Assembly (NCBI GenBank): GCA_039105265.1
Contig: JAPFFF010000008.1
Span: forward strand, 2,294,001-2,358,000
DNA: 64,000 nt
From: Tritrichomonas musculus
Taxonomy: Eukaryota; Parabasalia; Tritrichomonadida; Tritrichomonadidae
Reading direction: 5' to 3'
In this document: positions 20,803-32,000 of the stretch, piece after piece
How the letters are laid out: each line of letters begins with the position of its first letter
Position numbering within the stretch: position 1 is the stretch's first letter
Position numbers and translations under genes: made by a program
Notes under the pieces: generated by a model
Told to the model about the DNA's origin: nothing
Seen by the model: only the letters and a program-made list of their open reading frames with translations
The model's database searches: none

Positions 20803-21198
20803 AATTAACTCTGGTGTAATATTTCTTGAGATTATTTCTGTATCAGATGACTCTACTTCAATTATGTCTGAATCTGTCGTGCTTTTGGTTGATCGAAGCA
20901 GTGAATTAACCGAAGTTAAATTTGCACTTTTAACTTCAGTGTTGTTTTCTTTGTTTACGATAATTTCAGGTCTAATATGAAACAGTTGTTCTGTATTATC
21001 AGTATCATCATTAACACTGCTCTCAAACAGATTTCTTTATATATTGTCTTGGACTTTAATTAGTTCTTTGGAACTAATATTATTTCTTAATTCAGCAGCA
21101 GTATCTTCAATAGTTTTACAAGAGTCAATAATAAATTTCTCTTTTGAAACATTTGAATTATATTCATTTGAGGAGAGTGTTAAAGAAATAGTAGTTAC

Positions 21199-22907
21199 TT
21201 AATCAAGAAGATCATAATGAAATTTTGCAGGATGAGTCAGCAAATAGTGATTCGCATATCTAGAGTTTAAAGGTAAGAGTCTGTTACATGTTTTACACAA
21301 GTAATAATTGCTAGCTTTACCTCTGAAAAGATCCATGAGTGTTGGCAAGTTGTTGTTGATTGTAATATGAGCTTTGAGAGCCCCATAAAAATGGCCATAT
21401 TTGTGTATTGCTTGTCGAAAAGTGATATGATTAGCATCATTGCTACTATCCAAGTGCTGTATAAGACCTTCTTTGTTTTTTGCGATAAAGCAACACTCAG
21501 GAACTCTGCAGATGCAATTGGTGTGAAGCAAAGTGTTAGAAGATCCATCCGGTTTAATAATCATGCAATTGAGAGAATCAGAATTATGCAAATTTCGAAC
21601 TATATACAAAAGTTCATCATAATTGGAAATGATTTGATCAGCATTAATATTTTTATGATACTTGATGTGTTCAAATAGTTCTGTTATGGTTACATAAGAA
21701 GTATTACACACTGGACAGAAATGAAGGTTATTTAATGAAGGCCAATTAGAAGGTTCCACATGACGAAGTAAGTCAGCAACATCTATTGATGGAAGGAAGA
21801 GGTTATTATTATCTTCTTGAGCAGGATTGAATTCAGGTGCTTCTCTTAATTTTGACATCAAGTATAGAAAGCGATCATCATCAAAGGATAGAGCCAACTT
21901 GAGGAGATCAAAAAATGTTATTCTATCTCTTTTGTATTTAGCCAGAATCTCTGCAGAGAATAGGTCTTGTGTATTATTGAATAATTCAATCAAAGGATCC
22001 GAACGACTAGTGTCAATAGATGAAGTGTTCTCAATTGTGGTTGTATTATTACTGGAAGTATCAAATTGTTCTAAATGTACATCATCATCTGAACATAATT
22101 GTCTGATTACTTCACCTGAATAAAATTCATCAAAATCAAATTTAAGCATGACTAATGTAATTGCCTTTTCTCTTTCACCTTTAGGGAGATTATGAGCATG
22201 TGCAATATGGTCTTTAACATTTTGTGAATTAGAAGAAATGTAATCGCATTTGCTACATGCCCACATTTCACCTTCACCTAAGAATTCACTAATAAGAGGA
22301 AACTTTCTGACCTCAATTAGCCAAGATTTAAGTGTTCCCCAATATCTGTCAATTGATTCAATTTGAGATAAGAAAGCACCATGCGAGTTTCGATGAGTTC
22401 TGATGTTACAATCTCTTTCTGATGCGTAACCACAACCTGGTTTGTCGCAGAACAGCATTTGTTTCTCAGGCCGTTGGATTTCTCCATTCTCGAAATCATT
22501 TAAATGTATTAATGTTCCTCTTAGCCATGTATGCAACTGTATTGATGATCTCATCTCTACTCCTTGTGACATCAATCTTATGAGCACCAGCACAATGAAC
22601 ACGAACCTGACCTTCGGTTTTGCCAAAGTAATTACATTCTTCAACAAAACATGAGTTGATCACAGGTTTAGGCCAACAAGAACATGAATCTAAGATCAGT
22701 AATTGGCGATTGCATAGTTAATCTGATATTCCTGTTTGGGACATGTTCTTCTTTGAGTTGAGCTAATTTATGGATGATATTGTCGATATTTTTAGATAGG
22801 AGACACTCTTTTAATTTATCTGCAAAGGAAAGTGAACAGTAAGAAGAATAGTCATCAGAACTGTATTGGTGATTCTCGATGCAAGTTTCAGATGTAGTAC
22901 TTTCCAT
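21199..22907 (-). pseudogene. R1 fragment: C2H2 zinc-finger region
   Basis: Two frames (21199-22647 and 22668-22907), separated by a small frame disruption, match the zinc-finger part of the full protein. Fingers seen include FCDKPGCGYASERDCNIRTH, WACSKCDYISSNSQNVKDHI, FCPVCNTSYVTITELFEH and YLCKTCNRLLPL, all with their paired Cys and His retained. Retained metal ligands suggest this half decayed recently or was under constraint after the catalytic half was lost. Confidence 0.8.
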
Positions 22908-22960
22908 ATTAAAATTGGGTAGAGATAATTCAGAATTATCAGCTTGATCTGTTCTGATAT

Positions 22961-23583
22961 TATAGTAGAAGACACGTGATGTGGAAAAAAATTGAGATAA
23001 ATATTTGGCCTTTATAGTTAATATTATTTTTAGATTAAAATACGGATTTTAAAACGTACATTAAAAGCTCCCAAAAAGCATGAAACCAAAAAATCTTAAA
23101 TAAGTATATGCCTATTGTTGATAAATGCTGGTAAACTTGCAACTTAGGCAAAATGAAATCTCAAAATAATAATTTAAGATACAGAGGCATCAACACTTCA
23201 AAATACTCCAAGAATATTGCATATTAGTTTATATACCATCAATTTATACGCTCATTTTCCATAAGTGCGAGTGAAATTATTATATTATTTCTATTATTAT
23301 TACCAATGCAAAGTTACCATAACAATGTTTTTGGCAAGTCTTTGCTAAGCTATTAAGTACGCATTTATTTTTACAGTCAGAATAGCAAATTCTAATGATT
23401 TTATTGAAAATTGCTAATAGTTAACTATTATTAATAAACTAGAAATTATTATTTCAAACTTTTTGTGTGAGGACACGTCCGTTAGAAAATCTATTGAAAA
23501 ATATTGAATGAACATATTATGAAAAAGTTTAATATTTTATCTTTTTCAATATATTTTTTCTAACGTACATGTCTTCTACTATA
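22961..23583. mobile_element. MITE-like element D inserted in relic R1
   Basis: TATAGTAGAAGACACGT at 22961 is mirrored, with one mismatch, by ACATGTCTTCTACTATA ending at 23583. The flanks can be read as a 7-bp duplication ATATTAT or as a TA target. Either way, taking out the element restores one continuous LINE reading frame (EINN followed by RTDQADNSELS). D therefore landed after R1 did. It is about 620 bp, AT-rich and without coding capacity. Confidence 0.75.
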
Positions 23584-24900
23584 TTATTAATTTCAAAGTT
23601 ACTACAATATGAGTTTTGTTTTTCTTTAATATTATCAATTAAGTCATTTTCAACTTCTAAATTTTGCATTTTATATTTAAAATCAGGACTGAGAGGAGCA
23701 GAAATATGATATGAGTTCTGGTCAGAAAAAGAATTGAAATTGAACGAATGCATTCCATTTGGATCCGCGACTTCGATAATATCAACAACTGAATCACCGA
23801 TTGAGGTAGACAAATTAGAATTTTGAACATTAACATTAGAAGATGAGGAGACCGATGTAAGATTATTAACCTGGTTTGAAGGAAAGTCATCATGAGGAGA
23901 CTGTTGATGACTGTTAACTGAAGGGATTGACAAATCTTCAGAAATGACTTTTTGATAATATTCTGGTTCAACTTTAGGCTGTTCTTCCTCATGAAAAGAC
24001 TGGATAGAATAAGTCTGATTATTAAAATGGTGATTATTGAAAATTTCTTTTGTTTGATTTTCAGTAGCTTCATTATCTGAACAGATGTTAAGGCATCTAG
24101 CGCGTATATATGATGGCGAATGGTTAGGGAACCATTTGTAAATAGATAACCAGCGGGGACCAATTGAGGTGTACAACTTGAGGAGGAGCACGTCATCCTC
24201 AATTGACCATATAGGTGACAGAATTCTATCCGACAAATAGATAAAATATCTATCCTGACATGATCTGGGTGATTTATTGATGCTTTTACCAATCTCATAC
24301 CCGTTGGGAACAGCACGCAACAGGACCTCCTTTTTGATAAAATCATTGTCTTCTTTCGAAAACTTTGACGCAAGAGAAAACTCTTTGGAAATTATTTTTT
24401 CTTTGAGTGAATCATCACCCAATGAAAATAAGGATTTAGTTGAATCATGAAGTATACTAGTTTTGGGATTCTGATAAGCGAATTGTTGATTTGCTTTCGA
24501 TTTATTGTTTTCATTTTCATTTATTTTGTTTGATTGAATGTTTATAAATTTATCATCATGATTGTCGGATAACTTTACATCTAAGAACCCCATATCTGAA
24601 GACTTATAGTCAAAATAATCTAAAGAATCTAAGCTAACTGAATGACTAAAAGACTTCATTTCAGATATATTTATATCTTTGTCCGGAAAATCAGGGTCAC
24701 TAGTTTCTCTGCGAAAGGTAGGTTTGCGGCTTCAAATCTTTTGAAAGAAAAAGAGTGGTAGTCATGATGAGTAATTATATTCTTCGCTAGGTCAAAAGTT
24801 GTAAAAGTTTTCAAATTGAAGAGTGTGGTGTCAGAATAATCGACCAGGGAGGAAGTATTGGAAAAATTTAGTGGGGAAAAAGAGTCATTTTCAGAATATT
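23584..24900 (-). pseudogene. R1 fragment: N-terminal module and Myb repeats
   Basis: The main open stretch (start at 24659) holds two Myb repeats: KFSKEDNDFIKKEV with KSPRSCQDRYFIYLSD, then WSIEDDVLLLKLYTSIGPRW with FPNHSPSYIRARC. Further 5', in another frame, lies FTTFDLAKNIITHHDY, equivalent to the TFDP module of the young copies. A frame disruption separates it from the Myb part near 24,680. Only one TFDP module is present, and no Gln-rich domain lies between it and the Myb repeats. Confidence 0.8.
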
Positions 24901-24943
24901 GACAATTCTGTTGTCGGTTAGAAGATTGATTATGAATTAAAAA

Positions 24944-24963
24944 AAATTTGCTTTGGGCGTGAC
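24944..24963 (-). other. conserved LINE 3'-terminal motif (R2 copy)
   Basis: AAATTTGCTTTGGGCGTGAC, plus-strand view. The same 20 bases occur at 25828, 35928 and 46022 at the 3' end of every LINE unit, even where the neighbouring 3' untranslated sequence has diverged. Conservation of the terminus points to recognition by the reverse transcriptase during priming. Confidence 0.8.
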
Positions 24964-25450
24964 TAACTGTTTATTACGGAAAGGAGAGAGAATGTAGAAT
25001 AAAGTTAGACAAAAGTCGGTACTAGTAGTAGGAGAAAATAAGGCAGAGAGAACATAAAACGTAATAAAAATCATCAAGGAAATCTTCATCCACGAGGAAT
25101 TCATCTTCCTCTGAAGATTGGCTTACGGAGGAAGTCAATGCACCAAGATCATCTCTGATTATATTAGGAGAGACTGGCGAAATTTTTTCTTGTTCTGGAA
25201 GGGAACAATTGGAGTCGACATATCCATCAGAGTAGGAATTATCAATAGTGGAATCTGCAACTTTAACTGTAGAACAGCAGCAGTCGATTGTTTTGTCGTT
25301 ACCTTTATTGACTTCGTGACCAACGGAGGGAGAAATATCAATGTTACCATCAGAATGAGAAGCATTTATCGGAGTATTCCTGCGGTATCATACATCCATA
25401 GAACCCATGATCGCATTGATAGTCTTTTGGACTCAATTGCTCTCCAAAAT
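24944..25450 (-). mobile_element. LINE stub R2: 3' end only
   Basis: It begins (3' terminus) with AAATTTGCTTTGGGCGTGAC, identical to the terminus of the young copies. Diverged 3' untranslated sequence follows, then a decayed C-terminal coding end (SSEEDEFL, and a block like NAIIGSLDIW near 25,400). The rest of the element is missing. Its place is taken by the 21-bp repeat. It abuts the 5' side of R1. Confidence 0.7.
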
Positions 25451-25476
25451 ACTTTTTGGCCTATTTATAGATACAA

Positions 25477-25750
25477 TAGCAGAATAACTCGATATACCAG
25501 CAGCATACCTCAATGAACCAGTAGAATATCTCGATGCATCAACAGAATATCATCATGAACCAACCGAATATCTCAATGAGTCAACAGAATATTTCGATTC
25601 ATCTCTAGAATAGCACAATGCACAAGCAGAACATCTCGAGCTACTAACAGGATATTTTGATCCACCAGCAAAATAACACGATGTTCCAGTAGAATATCAC
25701 AACTGCAGGAAATCTCGATGCACAAGCAGGATAACACCATATACCAACCG
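25477..25750. repeat. 21-bp tandem repeat, about 13 degenerate units
   Basis: Units resemble CCAGTAGAATATCTCGATGCA and are 21 bp long, so they keep one reading frame. On the plus strand this reads as a heptapeptide of the type P-T-E-Y-L-D-E. Several units carry in-frame stops (TAG/TAA), so it is not coding now. It lies between LINE stub R2 and full copy 1 and may be a decayed piece of a Tyr/Glu repeat protein or a simple minisatellite. Confidence 0.8.
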
Positions 25751-26062
25751 AGCTCGTTGCACTGTTTTCAAAAAGTTTAATCATTATTTGATTATATACT
25801 CATCATATAAAATTACTTTTCAAACAAAAATTTGCTTTGGGCGTGACAAAATGTTTAATAATAAAGCATAAGAGTAATAGATATTTAGGAGACTAATACA
25901 GTCAAAATATAAAGAACGTTACTTAAAAAAGAAAAAAAAAAAAAAAAGGTCGGAAACAGAATTCTAAAGGAAAACATCAAAATTGAATGTGTTTCTCAAA
26001 ATTGAATGCAAGGACATCAAGATTGAGAGAGGGCAGAAGGTGAACTCCTTGATTCATTTTCA

Positions 26063-29000
26063 TTAAGGAGATTGAATAGCAGAATTATCAAGGTTGTAAC
26101 CAATGCTCGTTTCTGAACCATACTCTGAAAGGTCAGAAAAATCCTTGTCACTGAGATAGTCATTTTCACTTAACATGTCATCATCTGAAGAACTCTTAAA
26201 GAAGTATTCAGAAGAGTTGAGAGTTCTACCATTAATTGAGACTTGAATACTAGAGGGGATAATATTAGAGGTATCAAGTGAAACAGGTTTATTGTTAAAT
26301 GTATGTATGACCTCCGATGAAACACCATTATTATCCTCTAATGCTTTGATTTCAACCAAGCTAGGACCACTCATGTTCTGTGTAATAGAGAGTGCTGGAT
26401 TAGAATTGGCCTTTGTATTATGGTTCCATATATCCAAAGAACCAATGATAGCATTGATTGCCAATCGTTTAATGATCGTCTTACACTTTTTGCGATCAAT
26501 GAAAATTCTATTGATGTCTTTAATAGATTCTTGATAAACCGCTCCAACCGACGAAACAATAACCGCTCCATAAACCACATTAATACCTTGATTACGAATG
26601 AAGGTAATCAGACTGCTATACTTATTCATTTTGTGGTTGTAAGCAGTCTCCAGAGTGTCGGCATTCCATTGCTTTGACGCATAAGGAATGCTAATTTCAA
26701 TAATGATGCATTTGGAGCGGTTTTTGATCCACGCTATAATGTCTGGACGTAAGCGTGCGAGCTCCTCAGGAATGCCAGGCAAATGTATTGAATTGTCAGT
26801 ATAAATCTCTTCGACGTCAGGAAGCTCTTTAACATGTTGGACGATGATGCTTTGAATTCTGTTGTGGCGACCAGTGTATTCAGGGTATTTGCAAATGCAA
26901 CCATTAAGGATGTGGGATAAACTCTGGATGCAACTCTTGCCGTGCTTGAGACAATTTGGGCAAGGCGTATGTTCTTTTCCATTAATCAATTCATCAAATT
27001 CAGGTGTACCTAAATTATTAGTTCTTGCTTTGATCGCAAATTTAACGATTGTATCATTCATAGGATATTGTTGCTTAATGAGGAATTCGGATGAAAGGGG
27101 ATTATCCTTTAGAGAGTAGAACGCATGGAGGTGCATTGATGGAGAAGTAATGGCAGCATTCCATCTCGAGCGTCTTTGATTGGTGAGGAAAAGAGAAATA
27201 TTTTTTGACGATTGAAATATCACATCTTTATTTGTTTCAGTATCCATCAACTTGAATGCATTTAATTCTGAATTATCCAGAGTGCTGTTATTAAATTCAT
27301 CATCATCATTACACTCATTGGTTAACTCCAGGTTTAATGTTTTGAGAGATTTTCTTGCGCGTTGCACGATGGAGTTAGTGCCCTTCCGTTCTGTGGTGGT
27401 GTGTGAACTGCTCCAATTAAAGAAAGAATGTTTTTCATCATTACTAGCTACGGGAATATTTCTTTTAATTCGCTCATTGTTGATTGCTGAATTAATTAGT
27501 ATCCTTATATTTGGATCACTATTCGTGATCATTCTAATCAGTGCCTTCACTCTACCGACATCTGCTTTTTCACGAAGAGATGGAATGGAAAGACCACCAT
27601 CTTTCCAGCTCGCATGTTTTACAGCTCTAGGAATATTTGCACCAATTATCTTATTAATCTGAGAAGAGATGAATTGGTCTAGTTTATTAACATGGGCTAA
27701 TTTCATCTGACCGTTTTCTAAGATGAAATCGAGAGATGGAATAATAAATGTTTTAATGGCATGTATTTTCTGAACAATCATCAGGTCCGACTGAATGATT
27801 TTTTCAATTTTATTCTTGGCCTTCACGAAGTACTCTGCCGAAGTTTTGATTTTAGCACATTTTCTGGCTGAGATTGGAGTACCAAGATATCTTATCGACT
27901 CCTCCAATCCGACGAATGGAATTTCTTCCCCACAGATATTGAACCCACTGAATAATCCTCGTCTGGAGTTGAAAATCCATTCATATCCGAACGAGCATGA
28001 TTTTGTTGGAGCTAATGTCATCTTTGTGAAGTCACAAAAACGGTTACACGTTTCAAGCATTCGTTCCATGCCATTTCTGGAGTTTGCTATCAAAAGAATG
28101 TCATCTGCATAAGCCATGATTGAGAATCTCGCTCTTTCACCATTCATTGAAACTGTGTATCCATCTTCAGCATTGATTGAATTAATAGCCTTAAATAGCG
28201 GCTCTAAGCATAGATTGAAAAGAAGAGGGGACACTGGACAGCCTTGTTTAGTTCCACGATTAATACAAATGTCGCGAGAGGTGAACTTACTCGTCATAAT
28301 ATTTGTTGTGGAACCAGTGTAAACATTATCAATAAGATGAACGAACTGTTTGGGAAATCCCTTCTTTTTTAGACAGTCAATGATCAGTGCATGAGGCACT
28401 GAGCCGAATGCATTCTTAAAATCTAATGCTGTGATGAAAACGCTTTTATGTGAACGCATTGCATCATAAAAAATCTCTGAGATAATTGCCGAGTTATCAC
28501 TGCATCCATTAATTCCTTCCATAAATCCTTTTTGTTGGGGTGAGAAAATGTGATTTCTGATGTTGAAGGAGTTTATTGCTCTCGCCCAAACACAACTCAC
28601 AATTCTGTATAACGCATTGGAAACCGAAATCGGTCGCCAATTCTCAGGAAGAGATGGATCACCTTTTTTATAGATTAGTCTCATGATTGAGCATTTCCAA
28701 CTCTGAGGCACTCTAGCTCTTGAATTAGTGATTTGAATGATCAACCTAATGAATTCTGCGGCTTTTGTTTTAGCTAATTTATAAATTGAATAGTCAAGTG
28801 CATCTGGTCCAGCCGCAGATTCATATTTCCTTGATTCAATGACATTTTCGATGAGATCTCTGTTTTCAATGTATTTAATAAGTTCATTTTTATCTTCTTC
28901 AGAAAAACAGCTGCTAAGGGCGAACAATCCATTTTCATCATCTGGAATGAATTCATCCTCTTCTTTGTAAAATGATTTGGAGAAGAAGTCATACAGCAAT

Positions 29001-32000
29001 TCTTCATTAATACTGCATTCAGGATTCGCTTTGCTGAGGATGTAATTATTAAGTGTCTTTTTCGGGTTTTCAGAGTATGCTTCCCGAATTCTCTCAGAGT
29101 GCAGGCTTGCATTTTTTAAATTCATTTCTTCCTTAATTAATTCTTCAATAGTTAATTCCAACCATAAAGCACACTGACTGACATTTTCGCCTTTATTTCT
29201 CACTTCATCGAGGATAGCTATGGTATCTGTTGTGCCAAAGAATCTCATCTTGTCTTCATTTTTAATCACGGATAAACTACTAAGGAGTCTTGATTCTGCT
29301 TGTCTGACTTGTCTGTTGTCATTCTCATCATCACTGTTATTGATAGTGTCAATATCTGCTGCAAGCTTGCGGAGACGTTTAATAGTCAGTTGAATGCATG
29401 CCAGCTCATCAGTAGATTTATTGATCCAACGTTTTTTATACCTTTGAGAGTAAATACGGTTTGGGTCAAGATTTAACTTAACAGCAATATGACATCTCAT
29501 TCGATGTAAAGCTTCTTCAAACGCACCTTCGAAAGCTATCCATTTGGTATCTTCGTCAATATCACCTAGATTATCAGGATTGTATTTTTGTATCAATGGG
29601 ATAAGTTCACTTTCGAAGAGTTCTGACAGTCCTGATGTGATAAGCTTGCGTTTTTGTCTGTCAAGTTTAGGAAGGTGAGGTGAACCTCTGAGTTTCGATT
29701 CATTATACCATCGCATGGCTAACGCGATCATTTTCTGCGTGTTATTCTCATTTAAAATCAAGTCATTAGCCAGAGAGGAAGAGGAGGATTTCTCAACATC
29801 ATTGGTGAAAAGAACACCGCGTGTTGAATCAACTATATTTGACTTTGAGCGGTTCGTCCCACCATTCAGTGGAGATCGAGTTCGAAAATAAGAAATAACT
29901 GGAGCACGTTTGACTTTAACTGGCTGGCTTGAAAGATTCGTACAACGAGTAGGGTTGTCCTTGTAGCTGGGCAGATCGTAGTTTTTACGTAGCTGCTCGT
30001 GATATGTGTCTGGAAATGTTTTGGTGTCATTATTAGAGTAAAAAGAATCATCATTGTGTTGATTATTTTGTGTGAGATCATTGACGTCTGAGCGTTTATT
30101 CATTTTGGTGAAACTACAATTAGAGAAGCGATTTATCAATGTTTCTGGTCGATTTCGAAGAGAAGTATTAACTGGAGAAGAACGGTTTGATAGTACATCA
30201 AGGGGAGGACTGAGGTCATTGATGCAAGTTTGAGATAACGAGTTGCTCGAAGGATTATGAACACTATACGCGCTAGATTTAGGAATAGCATCTATCTTTT
30301 CGGTATTCTGAGATAGTTTGTTATTCTGCTGACAGATAGGAGTGACATCTTCAGTGGAGTTAGCTATTGATTTGAGGCAACTGTTATTCTGAGTTTTAAG
30401 AAGATCTTCTGGCATATTCTCTTGTAACGAACTAGGAAACAGAGAGCTTTGAAGAGATGAAGCATTGTCAGAGATGTTAATCAAAAGTTTGGATTGAGAA
30501 GGACTTTGAGGAATGTAACCTGAGTCTTCTTCCTTGATTGTGTCTTGGGTTGAATTTTGATGGTCAGTAATATGTATATTCTCCTTAAAGTTACTGTTTC
30601 TGTTCTTAATTAACTCTGGTCTAATATGGAATTGCAGGCTTGCTTCTTCATTTGTATCATTATCTGAATCCTCAAATAGATTGCGATAAATCTTATCTTG
30701 AGTTTTGAGGAGTTCCTTAGTACTAATATTATCTCTGAGTTCGTTAACTGCATTCTCAATAAGTTTTCGAGTGTCTGAGATATGTGTATTACTAAGATCG
30801 TGTATATTAGACGTAACTGTGAGGGAAATCGTGGTTACTTTGTCAATTGAGTCGAGTTGCGTCTTTGAAGGGTGACTATGTGCATAATGATTATTTATAA
30901 AGTTAAGACTAAGTGGCAATAAACTGTTACATGTATTACACTTGTAGAAGTTAATAGCTTTTCCTCTGAAGAGATCGATGAGGGCTGGTGACTTGTTGCT
31001 AATGAGGAAGTGTGCTTTGAGGGAACCATAAAATGGACCATATCTAAGGACTGCTTGTCGAAAAGTGACATGGTTTACTTCATTGCTGCGATCCATGTGT
31101 GAAGCAAGGCCGTCCTTGTTTTTGCCAATAAAATTGCATCCAGGAACCCTGCAAATGCAGTTCGTATTCATCATTGTATTAAATGATCCATCAGGTTTAA
31201 TGATAATACAATTGAATGAATCCTCATTGAGCATTAGGCGAACTGCATAAAGAAGTTCATCATAATTTGCAATGTTTTGATCAACATTGATATTGTTATG
31301 AGTCCTAAAATGATCAAAAACCTCAGAGATAGATAAAAATGAGGAATTACAGATAGGACAACAATGAAGGTTGTCCAATGACGGCCATTGTGAAGGATCT
31401 ATACTTCTAAGTATATCTGAAACCTCAATTGAAGAGAGATTGTGATTGGTGAGATTTATGCGAGAACAAGTAGGAGCATCTCTTAATCTAGTTAATAGCA
31501 TTTTGAAATGATCCCTTTCAAAAGATAACGCTAACTTGAGGAGATCATTAAAAGTCTTTGCGTCACTTTTGCAATTTGAGAGACCTTCTGGGGAAAATAA
31601 TTCTAGTGTGTTGTTAAATAAATCATCTAAAGGATCAGGGCAATATAGAAAGGAACTGTCGGAAGTGGGAACCACGGCATTAACATTATTATTATCAGGA
31701 TAATCATTGTGACATTCATATTCATTAGAAGGGAAGACCATTGGCGATTCAGTTTTGTCATTGACACCAGAGATATCATTCGACTGAATATCATTCTTAT
31801 CAACAATATCAACGTCGTCTATTACATGTTTGTTATAAGGGTTAGGACAACAAGTGTGGTTGATAACTTCTGGAGAATATTGATCATCAAATTTAAATTT
31901 GAGAGTAATTGTGGTAATTGCGTTCTCTCTTTCACCAGTTTTGATTTTGTGAGCTTGAGCAATGTGGTCTTTGATATTCATAGAGTTGGATGTAATATAG

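Larger units (their letters stand above)
19385..24937 (-). mobile_element. LINE relic R1: old, internally deleted copy of the array family
   Basis: This is a diverged copy of the 10-kb LINE. It keeps, in order from 24.9 kb leftwards, the TFD-module, Myb repeats, C2H2 fingers, the RSPLNGGTNRS region and a pre-RT region. It then jumps at about 19,590 to the extreme C-terminus (LVEVRASEVK against LVEIKALED, and SSDDEML). About 1000 codons, covering the whole reverse transcriptase and endonuclease, are gone. It also lacks the Gln-rich block of the young copies. Several frameshifts and stops break the frame, and a MITE interrupts it at 22,961-23,583. Its 5' side ends against the 3' terminus of stub R2. 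Confidence 0.85.

Noticed and set aside
25118-25516. A 132-codon plus-strand ORF
   Set aside because: It is antisense to LINE stub R2 and runs into the 21-bp repeat. The similarity to the LINE is on the minus strand.
26292-28322. Plus-strand ORFs of 68-136 codons, repeated in all LINE copies
   Set aside because: They are antisense shadows of the LINE reading frame. They repeat only because the copies are nearly identical.
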